The position numbers and the translations under genes were made by a program. From NCBI GenBank assembly GCA_937924525.1, contig CALDSU010000015.1:116550-180549 (forward strand): 64,000 nt of DNA. Reading direction: 5' to 3'. Below, piece by piece: positions 45,443 through 53,089 of this stretch; within the stretch, counting starts at the first letter, position 1; each line of letters opens with the position of its first letter. The DNA comes from an uncultured Bryobacteraceae bacterium. Its GTDB lineage: Bacteria; Acidobacteriota; Terriglobia; Bryobacterales; Bryobacteraceae. Below the pieces are notes generated by a model. That model saw only the letters and a list, made by a program, of their open reading frames with translations. It was not told where the DNA came from and searched no databases.

Positions 45443-46072
45443 ATGGCGCGGGTTCTGTTGCCCTTGTTCCCTCTGTCGGTGGTCGTGTTCCCGCGCACCC
45501 CCATGCCGCTCCACATTTTCGAGGACCGCTACAAGGAAATGATCGGCGAGGCCCTCGAAAATGGCACGGAATTCGGCATCGTGCAAGCCACCGAGGACGG
45601 CATTCTCAACGCCGGCTGCTCGGTGCGGGTGAGCGAGGTGCTGAAGCGGTACGACGACGGGCGTCTGGACATTCTGGTGGTGGGCGTCCGCCGCTTCCAG
45701 GTGCTCCAGCTCGACACGCAGCGTTCCTTCCTGCGCGCCGAGGTGGAATTCTACGACGACGAAGACGCCGCGCCGGCGCCTCCGGAGGCGCGGTTGCGCG
45801 CGCTGGAGGAGTACCGCCGGCTGCACGAACTGGGCTTGCCGCGCCCATACGGCGAGGCGCAATTGTCCGACCCCCAGTTGAGTTTCCAACTCGCCTTTGG
45901 ACTGCCTGACCTGAATTTCCTGCAAGTGCTGCTGCACGACCGTTCGGAATCGTCGCGGCTCAAGCAGGTCACCGAGTACCTGGCCCGGTACATCCCGCGC
46001 CTGCGGGAAACCGAGCGGATGAAGCGGCTGGCTCCGCTCAACGGACATGGCCAGCGCGCGCCGGAATTGTAG
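45443..46072 (+). CDS. LON substrate-binding domain protein
   Basis: A 209-residue protein consisting of the N-terminal substrate-recognition (LAN/PUA-like) domain of Lon protease without the ATPase and protease parts. It begins LLPLFPLSVVVFPRTPMPLH and IFEDRYKEM, the family opening, and has GILNAGCSVRVSEVLK and RLKQVTEYLARYIP later. Such stand-alone domains are common; the role is unclear. The start is the ATG at 45443; an in-frame ATG at 45425 would add MHNGST. A CATAAT box lies at 45428-45433. Only 3 nt separate it from the TonB-family gene. Confidence 0.88.
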   Translation: MARVLLPLFPLSVVVFPRTPMPLHIFEDRYKEMIGEALENGTEFGIVQATEDGILNAGCSVRVSEVLKRYDDGRLDILVVGVRRFQVLQLDTQRSFLRAEVEFYDDEDAAPAPPEARLRALEEYRRLHELGLPRPYGEAQLSDPQLSFQLAFGLPDLNFLQVLLHDRSESSRLKQVTEYLARYIPRLRETERMKRLAPLNGHGQRAPEL

Positions 46073-46075
46073 ACC

Positions 46076-47905
46076 GTGGGCGGCGACGCTGCGGAGCGGC
46101 CCGGTTTCCGAACTCTGCCGGCTTCGCGGGGGCCGCGTCCAGGCCCCTTGCTTCTCTCGGCCGCCGGGCACGCCGCGGTCTTTCTGCTGGCGGTCGCCGG
46201 CCCGCCGTCCGGCGGCTCGGTCCGCAAGCCGGCCGGCGTGTTGGAAACCGTGTTCAAGGCCCAGGAGCGCAAACTCGTCTGGTACCGGTTGGGGGAGAAG
46301 CTGCCCGAGGTGTCGCCGGCGGAAAGCACAGGGTCGCGGCGGCCGCCACGAATCGAGACGAAGCAGGACCGCCAGACGGTGGTGGCGCGCGCGAAAGACG
46401 CGCCTGTCGCGCGGCAGATGACCTGGTTGCCCGCGCCCGAACTCGAGCAGAAGACGGAGCTCAAAGCGCCGAACCTGCTGGCTTTCGAAATGCCGCGGGT
46501 GGATCCGCCGAAACAAGAACAAACCAAGTTGTTTGTGCCGCCTCCGCCCGCTTCGCCCGCGCCGCGCGAACCGCTGGTGCTGCCCGAGCCGCCTGCCGTT
46601 CCCGCGTCCGTGCTGCCTCCCTCGCCGGCTCCCGGCGAACCTGTCCGGCCGCGAGGGCGGCGCTTCGAGGCTCCCGCTTCGCGGCGGCCGGCCGCGCCCG
46701 ACCGGTTGCGCTTGGAGAACGCGCCCGACGTGCGCGCAAGGCTAGAAGACGCCAGGCCGTTGTTCACCGGCGGGGCGCGCCTGCGGGGACGCGGCTTTGC
46801 CGCTCCGCCCAGCCGGCTCGTGGCGGAGTCCCGCCTGACCTTGCCTGCCGCCCCAGCACTGGTGGCGGACAACCGCCTTGGAGAAGGGATACCCTCTCCG
46901 ATGGCGCCTCTGCGCGGACGCGCCTTTACGCCTCCGCCGAGGCCAGGCGGCGCCGCCAGCGCTCCCGCGGGTGCTTTGGACTTGGGCGCGGCGCCGGAAG
47001 TGCCGATGGCGCCGCTGCCTGGCCAAGGGCCAGGGCTTCCCGCCGCCACCGTCGCCATCCGTGGACGCGCGTTCACGCCGCCGCCCTCGCGCGCCGGCGG
47101 CTCTGGCGGCGACGTCCTTTCCTTGCCTGCCGGCGCCCCGGAATTGCCCGCTGGAGAAGCGGATCTCTCGGCGGTGGTCGTCGGGCTGAACCCGGACGGC
47201 GCGCCCCGCTTGCCGGAAGGGTCGCGTCCGGCGAATTTCTCGGCGGGCGAGGCGGTTTCTCGGGAGGGGGGCGACGGAGACCGGGTGTTGTCCGCACGGG
47301 TGATCGCGCCGGGCCTGATGATCCGTGATCTACGCCCGGCCCCTTCCGCTGCCGGCGGGCGCCTGCCGCTGGCCGCGATCCCGACGGCGCCTACCTCGCC
47401 CGAAAACCTGCGCACCATTGCCCGGAATCTCAGCGTCGAGCGGCCTCCGGGCATCGCCGCGCCGGGCGGCGCGCCACCCGCAACCCGGGTGTCGGCGGCC
47501 CCGGCCCCGCAGTTCCGTGGCCGGGCGGTCTATACCTTGGCGATTCAGGCGCCCAGCATCACCAGTCATTCCGGGAGCTGGCTGTTGTGGTTCGCCGAGC
47601 GTGAGGACCCGGGGCGGCCGGGCCTGGTCGCCCCGTTCCCGCGCCACAAAGTCGACCCCGTATACGCAGCCTCCGCCATCGAAGAGCGCGTCGAGGGCAG
47701 CGTCCGCCTTTCCGCCGTCATCCGCGCCGACGGCGCCGTCGCCTTCGTCAGTGTGCTGCGCGGCGTGGATGAACGGCTGGATCGCAGCGCCGTGGCCGCT
47801 TTCTCCAAGTGGGAGTTTCATCCCGCCCTGCGCGAAGGCCGGCCGGTGGAGCTCGACGTCGTGGTCGACATCCCGTTCCGCCTCGCCCCCCTGGATTCCC
47901 GATGA
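46076..47905 (+). CDS. TonB-family protein with repeat-rich proline linker
   Basis: A 609-residue inner-membrane-anchored protein with a single membrane helix (PLLLSAAGHAAVFLLAVAG, about residues 25-43), a very long proline/arginine-rich periplasmic linker, and a C-terminal TonB-like domain (DPVYAASAIEERVEGSVRLS ... WEFHPALREGRPV). Four linker motifs, RGRxFxxPP, start at residues 193, 237, 280 and 329 (spacing 44, 43 and 49), with a weaker RGR at 481. By family it would transfer proton-motive energy to outer-membrane receptors such as the one at 21336. The GTG start at 46076 is 3 nt after the LON stop; the stop overlaps the HAD start. ExbB/ExbD are not in the window. Confidence 0.85.
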   Translation: MGGDAAERPGFRTLPASRGPRPGPLLLSAAGHAAVFLLAVAGPPSGGSVRKPAGVLETVFKAQERKLVWYRLGEKLPEVSPAESTGSRRPPRIETKQDRQTVVARAKDAPVARQMTWLPAPELEQKTELKAPNLLAFEMPRVDPPKQEQTKLFVPPPPASPAPREPLVLPEPPAVPASVLPPSPAPGEPVRPRGRRFEAPASRRPAAPDRLRLENAPDVRARLEDARPLFTGGARLRGRGFAAPPSRLVAESRLTLPAAPALVADNRLGEGIPSPMAPLRGRAFTPPPRPGGAASAPAGALDLGAAPEVPMAPLPGQGPGLPAATVAIRGRAFTPPPSRAGGSGGDVLSLPAGAPELPAGEADLSAVVVGLNPDGAPRLPEGSRPANFSAGEAVSREGGDGDRVLSARVIAPGLMIRDLRPAPSAAGGRLPLAAIPTAPTSPENLRTIARNLSVERPPGIAAPGGAPPATRVSAAPAPQFRGRAVYTLAIQAPSITSHSGSWLLWFAEREDPGRPGLVAPFPRHKVDPVYAASAIEERVEGSVRLSAVIRADGAVAFVSVLRGVDERLDRSAVAAFSKWEFHPALREGRPVELDVVVDIPFRLAPLDSR

Positions 47906-48588
47906 AGCGCCAACACCTGCTGATCGATGCCGACGATACCTTGTGGGAGAACAATATCTACTTTGAACGGGCGTTCGAGGAGTTTGCCGCCTTCCTCGCC
48001 CATCCCACGCTGCTCCCCGCGGGCGTGCGCGCGGTGCTGGACGAAATCGAAATCGCCAACGCCCGGGTGCATGGCTACGGCTCCCTGAACTTCGGACGCA
48101 ACCTTCAGCAGTGCTACCAGCGGCTGTGCGCGCGGGAGGTCCGCGGCAGCGATCTCGACACCGTCATGGGTTTCGCCGCGCGGATTCTGGAGGCGCCGGT
48201 GGATCTGATCGAAGGCGTGGAAGAGACGCTTGCCTACCTGGTGAGGCGTCATGACCTGGTGCTGTGCACCAAAGGCCACCCGGAAGAACAGAAGCTGAAG
48301 ATCGACCGCTCGGGGCTGGGGATCTACTTCGGCCACACCGCGATCGTAAAGGAAAAGGACTGCGAAGCTTACCAGCGGCTGGTGGCCGAGTTGGGCTGCG
48401 CTCCCGGCGACGCCTGGATGATCGGCAACAGTCCGAAGTCGGACATCAACCCCGCGCTGGAGGCGGGTTTGAACGCGGTCTTCGTGCCGCACGCCAACAC
48501 CTGGGCGCTGGAGCGCACGGAATTGCGCAACGGCCCGGGCCGCCTGCTCCAAGTGGAGCGCTTCGCGGACCTGCGGCTCCACTTCTGA
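47902..48588 (+). CDS. HAD-superfamily hydrolase
   Basis: A 228-residue phosphatase-like protein. Motif I is DADDTLWEN (the nucleophile and acid Asp pair), motif II is around VLCTKGHPEEQ, the motif III Lys is in VKEKDCEAY, and motif IV is MIGNSPKSDINPAL. The cap helices (YFERAFEEFAAFLAHP) suit a small soluble substrate such as a sugar or nucleotide phosphate. It overlaps the TonB gene by 4 nt (ATGA), so the three genes from 45443 form one operon. The substrate cannot be inferred. Confidence 0.88.
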   Translation: MKRQHLLIDADDTLWENNIYFERAFEEFAAFLAHPTLLPAGVRAVLDEIEIANARVHGYGSLNFGRNLQQCYQRLCAREVRGSDLDTVMGFAARILEAPVDLIEGVEETLAYLVRRHDLVLCTKGHPEEQKLKIDRSGLGIYFGHTAIVKEKDCEAYQRLVAELGCAPGDAWMIGNSPKSDINPALEAGLNAVFVPHANTWALERTELRNGPGRLLQVERFADLRLHF

Positions 48589-48602
48589 GGCGGTCCGCGC
48601 CC

Positions 48603-48971
48603 TCAGTCCATGTGGAATACCTCTTCCATCGACGCCCACCACTCGCCCGGCTGGCGGGTTTCGAGCGGCGCCTGCATGGGCATCACGTAGGCCCACCATT
48701 CCTGGTTCTTCGGGTCGGCCGCCAGGCGGGCCATATCGGCCGCGTGGTCCTCGCCCGTGTATTCGTAATAGCTGAACAGAAACCCGTCTTTGTGGTAGAT
48801 CGAGAAATTGCGCATGTGGCAGCGGCGCATCAGGTCGAGCACCTCGGGCCAGACCGCCACGTGACAGGCTTTGTATTCCTCCAGCCGTTCCGGCCGGACG
48901 CGAATGAGGGAGCCAAATCGTTTCACAAAAGATACTGTAGGCAAGCCGCGTGTGCGGGAGAAGCGGGGCAA
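48603..48971 (-). CDS. rhaM: L-rhamnose mutarotase
   Basis: Interconverts alpha and beta anomers of L-rhamnose. The sequence EEYKACHVAVWPEVLDLMRR aligns with the family's EEYxxxHxxIWPE motif, whose His is catalytic, and FSIYHKDGFLFSYYEY, NQEWWAYVMPMQ and a terminal EEVFHMD agree with the rest. GTG at 48926 (VKRFGSLIRV) gives 107 residues, near the usual 104; the frame also opens at ATG 48971. No strong ribosome site is visible before either. It lies 31 nt downstream of the TPP-enzyme gene on the same strand. Confidence 0.88.
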   Translation of the reverse strand: MPRFSRTRGLPTVSFVKRFGSLIRVRPERLEEYKACHVAVWPEVLDLMRRCHMRNFSIYHKDGFLFSYYEYTGEDHAADMARLAADPKNQEWWAYVMPMQAPLETRQPGEWWASMEEVFHMD

Positions 48972-49002
48972 AGCCGAGGTAAGACCTGCACGGCGGAGAC
49001 GC

Positions 49003-50655
49003 TCACTTCTTCTTGACGGCTACTTGCCACTGGGTGAACGGCGAGCGCACGCCCCGGATGTTGACGTTCAGCAGGTAGGGCACGCCCGCGGCGAAGGCGC
49101 GGCGGACTGCGGGGCCAATCTGGTCGAGCGTGTCGATGGTTTCGCCGCCGCCGCCCAATCCCTGCATGACCAAGTCGTAGCGGCTGCGGCGCAACTCACA
49201 AGCGACGGTGTCCTGCCCCCCCTGCAATTCGCGCTCGACGCCCCAGCCGGCATCGTTGCCCACCACGATGACCACCGGCAGACGGTGGCGGACCAGGGTG
49301 TCCAGTTCCGCCAGGTAGAAGCCAAGCGACCCGTCGCCGGTGAGCATCACCACGGGCCGGTCCGGGAAGTGGAGCTTGGTGGCCACGCAATTCGGCAGCG
49401 CCGAGCCGATGGTCCCGAGCGGTCCCAGACGCAACCAACGTCCGGGGTGGAGCGCCGGCGTCATCACCCGGCCCCAGTGGACGAAGTCGCCGCCATCCCA
49501 GACGTAGGTCAGGTCGTCCGGCAGGTGTTGGTGGAACTCGGCGTAGAAGGCGGCGGGATGCAGCGGCGCGGACTCCGTCCGGGCTTCCGCCGCCACGGCC
49601 TCTTCCCATTGACGTTTCAGTCCCCGGAGGCGCTCCAGCCAGGGCTTGGGAGCCCAGGCTGCTCCCCCTGCTTCGGCCGCGAGCGCCCGCAGCGTGGCTT
49701 TCACGTCCGCGCAGATGCCGACTTCCAGCTTGCGGTTCAGCCCGAGTTCCGGGCCATGAATGTCCACCTGGATGAATTTGGTCTGCGGCGAAAACAGCCG
49801 CGGTCCGCCGAGGGCCAGACGATAGTCCACCCGTTTTCCCAAGACCAGCATCACGTCGGCTTCCTTGAACGATGTCTGTACCGCTTGGTTGAGCGCCGGA
49901 TCGCCATAGCCAAAGCAGAGGGGATGTGTATCGGGCGCCACGCCGCGCCCCATGGTGATGGTGTAGAGCGGCAGGTTGGTGGTTTCGATAAACGCGAGCA
50001 GTTCTTCTCGGGCGCCGCCCCACCAGACTCCGCTGCCAGCCAGGACGATGGGCCGTTCCGCCCGGCGCAGCAGCGCGATGGCGTCGCCGACGGCCTTCGC
50101 GTCCGGCGGGCAAACCGGGTCGGGCAGTACTTGGGGCGCGGGCGCCACGGTCTCGGTGTGCGCCCCAAAGACGTCCACCGGAATCGACAGGTGCGCCGCT
50201 CCCTTGCGGCCCGAGCTGGCCTCCTGGTACGCGCGGGCCAGATAGAACGGGATTTGCGAGGCGGCGGGCACCTCCGCGGCGTACTTGCACACCGGGGCGG
50301 CCATCCCCACCTGCACGATGTCCTGAAATGCCCCGCGGTCGCCCACCAGCGATCCGCGGCTGCCGGAAACGGCGATCAGCGGGCTGGCGGCCAGTTGCGC
50401 GGTAGCGATCCCGGTGAGCGAGTTGGTATGCCCCGGACCGCCGGTGACCAGCGACAGCGCCGGCCGCCGGGTAATGCGCGCCGCGGCGTCCGCGGCGTGC
50501 GTGCAGCCGGATTCGTGCCGCATATCGATGATGCGCAATCCTTCGCGCACCGCCACCGGCAGCACATCGTTCAGATGATCGCCGACCAAGGTATAGATGT
50601 CATGAATGCCGAGCGTCCGCAGGGTTTGGACAAACAGTTCAGCTCCCGTGGGCAT
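49003..50655 (-). CDS. Thiamine-diphosphate-dependent enzyme, acetolactate-synthase-like
   Basis: A 550-residue protein with the three-domain layout of POX/ALS/benzoylformate-type enzymes: N-terminal PYR domain with the catalytic Glu in DMRHESGCTHAADAAARIT, a central domain, and a C-terminal PP domain with the ThDP motif GDGSLGFYLAELDTL...VVGND. No FAD-specific signature is evident. The substrate is undefined: acetolactate synthase, oxalyl-CoA decarboxylase-like or a sugar-derived 2-ketoacid decarboxylase remain possible. It ends 31 nt before rhaM on the same strand, suggesting a link with sugar catabolism, and is divergent from the deacetylase gene (72-bp gap). Confidence 0.88.
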   Translation of the reverse strand: MPTGAELFVQTLRTLGIHDIYTLVGDHLNDVLPVAVREGLRIIDMRHESGCTHAADAAARITRRPALSLVTGGPGHTNSLTGIATAQLAASPLIAVSGSRGSLVGDRGAFQDIVQVGMAAPVCKYAAEVPAASQIPFYLARAYQEASSGRKGAAHLSIPVDVFGAHTETVAPAPQVLPDPVCPPDAKAVGDAIALLRRAERPIVLAGSGVWWGGAREELLAFIETTNLPLYTITMGRGVAPDTHPLCFGYGDPALNQAVQTSFKEADVMLVLGKRVDYRLALGGPRLFSPQTKFIQVDIHGPELGLNRKLEVGICADVKATLRALAAEAGGAAWAPKPWLERLRGLKRQWEEAVAAEARTESAPLHPAAFYAEFHQHLPDDLTYVWDGGDFVHWGRVMTPALHPGRWLRLGPLGTIGSALPNCVATKLHFPDRPVVMLTGDGSLGFYLAELDTLVRHRLPVVIVVGNDAGWGVERELQGGQDTVACELRRSRYDLVMQGLGGGGETIDTLDQIGPAVRRAFAAGVPYLLNVNIRGVRSPFTQWQVAVKKK

Positions 50656-50727
50656 AGACCCGCCATCCTATCACCTTCCCGCGGGCCGGCCGGGAATTCG
50701 CCTCGCGGCCACTGTACGATACGAAGT

Positions 50728-51951
50728 GTGCAACCGTGGCTCCTCCTCGTGGCGGCCGCCGCTCTGACGGCGCAGGAATCCTATGACCTCGTCCTGAAGG
50801 GCGGGCATGTGCTGGACGCCAGGAACCGCATCAACGGCATCCACGACGTGGCGATTCGCGGCGGCAAGATCGCCGCCGTCGGACAGAACCTGCCGGCGGC
50901 AGGCGCCCGGCGCGTCATCGACGTGACCGGGCTGTATGTGACTCCGGGCCTGGTCGACATCCACGTGCATGTCAGCGCCGCCACCATGGCGCCGCAATAC
51001 ACCGGCGAGTTCAGCGTGCGGCCGGACGGATTCACCTTCCGCAGCGGCGTTACCACGGTGGCCGACGCGGGCAGCGTCGGGTGGCGCGGCTTTCCGGAGT
51101 TCAAGGAACTGGTGATCGACCGCGCCAAGACGCGGGTGCTCGCGTGGATCAACATCGTCGGCCGCGGCATGGGCGGCCGCATGACCGTCGAGCAGGATGT
51201 TTCCGACATGGAACCCGGGCCGGCGGCGGAGATGGCGAAACGCTACCGCGACGTGGTGGTGGGCATTAAGGTCGCCCATTACCACGGTCCGGAATGGATC
51301 GCCGTGGACCGGGCGCTGGAGGCGGGCAAACTCGCCGGGCTGCCCATCATGGTGGACTTCGCCACGTTCCGCCCGGAGCGGCCGTTTCAGGAACTGGTGC
51401 TCCAACGCCTGCGCCCGGGCGACATCTACACGCACGCCTACCTCAGCGCGGTGCCCATGCTCGACGACCAAGGCAAACTGCTGCCCTACCTGTTCGCGGC
51501 CCGCGAACGCGGGGTGATTTTCGATGTGGGGCACGGCGCGGGCAGTTTTTCGTTCCACCAGGCGGCGCCCGCCGTGCGCCAGGGGTTTCTGCCCGATTCC
51601 ATCTCCACCGACCTGCACGTGGACAGCATGAACGCCGGCATGAAGGATCTGACCAACGTGATGTCCAAGTTTCTGAACCTCGGCATGAGCGTGGAGGAGG
51701 TCGTCGCCCGCGCCACCTGGCGTCCGGCGCGTGAAATCCGCCGCGAACAGTTCGGCCATCTCACTCCCGGGGCCGTGGCGGACGTTGCCGTGCTGCGCCT
51801 GGAGAAGGGCCACTTCGGGTTCGTCGACTCGCGCGGCCTTCGGTTGCGCGGGGATCGCAGACTGGTGGCGGAACTGACGCTCAAGGACGGAAAGGTGATG
51901 TGGGACCTGAATGGCCTGGCGGCGGAGGACTGGGAGCGGGCGAAACGGTAG
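50728..51951 (+). CDS. Exported amidohydrolase/deacetylase-family metallohydrolase
   Basis: A 407-residue zinc-type hydrolase of the amidohydrolase superfamily, near the COG3964 'deacetylase' group. A short signal peptide (QPWLLLVAAAALTAQE) precedes YDLVLKGGHVLDARNRINGIHDV. The metal ligands are VDIHVHV, the carboxylated Lys candidate in VGIKVAHYHGPEW, and Asp in SISTDLHVDSMNAGMKD. The GTG start at 50728 with a TACGAT box at 50715-50720 suggests a leaderless message. The frame continues upstream to 48871 antisense to the TPP gene, which is not coding. It may act on an N-acyl compound; the exact substrate is unknown. Confidence 0.88.
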   Translation: MQPWLLLVAAAALTAQESYDLVLKGGHVLDARNRINGIHDVAIRGGKIAAVGQNLPAAGARRVIDVTGLYVTPGLVDIHVHVSAATMAPQYTGEFSVRPDGFTFRSGVTTVADAGSVGWRGFPEFKELVIDRAKTRVLAWINIVGRGMGGRMTVEQDVSDMEPGPAAEMAKRYRDVVVGIKVAHYHGPEWIAVDRALEAGKLAGLPIMVDFATFRPERPFQELVLQRLRPGDIYTHAYLSAVPMLDDQGKLLPYLFAARERGVIFDVGHGAGSFSFHQAAPAVRQGFLPDSISTDLHVDSMNAGMKDLTNVMSKFLNLGMSVEEVVARATWRPAREIRREQFGHLTPGAVADVAVLRLEKGHFGFVDSRGLRLRGDRRLVAELTLKDGKVMWDLNGLAAEDWERAKR

Positions 51952-51969
51952 CCGGCGCGCCGGCCGGGG

Positions 51970-52902
51970 CTAGAGGTGGAATTCCCGGCCGATTTCTCCC
52001 AACAGGACCCGCTCCGGCCGCGGGCCCGCCGCGGCGTAGAAGCGCTCGATCGGTTCCGTGTACGGCTCCCGGCTCAGTTGGAAAGTCTGGTGGTGCACCG
52101 GCAGAAACCGCTCCGCGCCCGCCGCTTCTCCCATGTGCCAGGCCTCCTCCGGGGTGCAGTGATAGCGCCGCCAGGGGTTGTACGCGCCAATGGGCACGAT
52201 GGCGAGGTCAAAGGGGCGGGAGGACTTGACGGAACGGAACGCCTCCGTCAGAGCAGTGTCGCCGGCAAACAGGATGCGCTTGCCGTGCAGTTCGATGGCG
52301 TATCCGTTGTACCCGCGATAGGTATCGGCGCGCATGCGCGCGCCCCAATGGTTCACCTCGAGGGCCCGCACGGAAGCCGGGCCAATCTGCGCGCGCTCGC
52401 CCCAGGCCAGCTCCCGCACGTGGCGATAGCGCGGAACCCGCAACAGGTCGCTGGTCTGCGGGGCGGTCACCACCGACGTGCGGGCGCTTGCCAAAAGGCG
52501 CAAGGTCGGCGTGTCGAAGTGGTCGAAGTGGGCGTGTGAGAGCACGATCAGGTCGACCTGGGGCAGCGCTTCCAGGGGGAGCGCTGGCGCGACCAAGCGC
52601 TTGAGCCCCACCGTCGCGACTCCCAGGTCGATTCCCACCCGTTCGCTGAACACCGGATCGGTGAGGATGGTGAAGCCATCCACCTTCAGCAACACGCTGG
52701 AGTGGCCTAGCCACGCGCCGAACAGACCACGGCCGGGCCAGCGGCGGGGGTCCGGACGGTGCGGGGGAGGAAGAACGGAACGCGACATTTCGGCGAAGTA
52801 TTGTTTCCAGAAAGACGGGGCCTGTTGGTAGAGCACTGCCGCCACGCCGCTCACTCCGGCGGCGGCCGCCGCTGCGAATCCAAGGGCGGTTCGGCGTTTC
52901 AT
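51970..52902 (-). CDS. Tat/Sec-exported MBL-fold metallohydrolase
   Basis: A 310-residue metallo-beta-lactamase-fold protein of the UlaG/NAPE-PLD-like group. An N-terminal leader (MKRRTALGFAAAAAAGVSGVAAVLY) with two arginines and a hydrophobic helix precedes the conserved core: FGAWLGHSSVLLKVDG, VLSHAHFDHFDTP (HxHxDH zinc site), FAGDTALTEAF, and the C-terminal FLPVHHQTFQLS His. The start at 52902 is where family similarity begins; an in-frame GTG at 52917 is possible. A 14-bp perfect palindrome (51951-51964) lies between it and the convergent amidohydrolase stop. Substrates of relatives include phosphodiesters and lactones. Confidence 0.85.
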   Translation of the reverse strand: MKRRTALGFAAAAAAGVSGVAAVLYQQAPSFWKQYFAEMSRSVLPPPHRPDPRRWPGRGLFGAWLGHSSVLLKVDGFTILTDPVFSERVGIDLGVATVGLKRLVAPALPLEALPQVDLIVLSHAHFDHFDTPTLRLLASARTSVVTAPQTSDLLRVPRYRHVRELAWGERAQIGPASVRALEVNHWGARMRADTYRGYNGYAIELHGKRILFAGDTALTEAFRSVKSSRPFDLAIVPIGAYNPWRRYHCTPEEAWHMGEAAGAERFLPVHHQTFQLSREPYTEPIERFYAAAGPRPERVLLGEIGREFHL

Positions 52903-53089
52903 TCGCTTCGCATTCACTTCCAGCGTAGCAGGACCGTCCGACGGGCTGGACAAGGCGCGCCGCTTCGCCGGGCGCCTATGCGATAGTGAATGCACGGAGC
53001 AAACCTCTGGTTGCCCGGATCCGCTCCCCGGCCGGCCTGCGTCCCGCCGGGCGGCGCGCCGCGGAACGAGCCGGAAGAAAGAGAAGCCC

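Noticed and set aside
48871..50727. The 619-codon upstream extension of the amidohydrolase frame
   Set aside because: It is antisense to the TPP-enzyme gene and has no similarity; the signal peptide begins at the GTG at 50728.
51951..51964. A 14-bp perfect palindrome between convergent stops
   Set aside because: It is purely GC with no T-run, and such palindromes arise easily at this GC content; kept only as a note.
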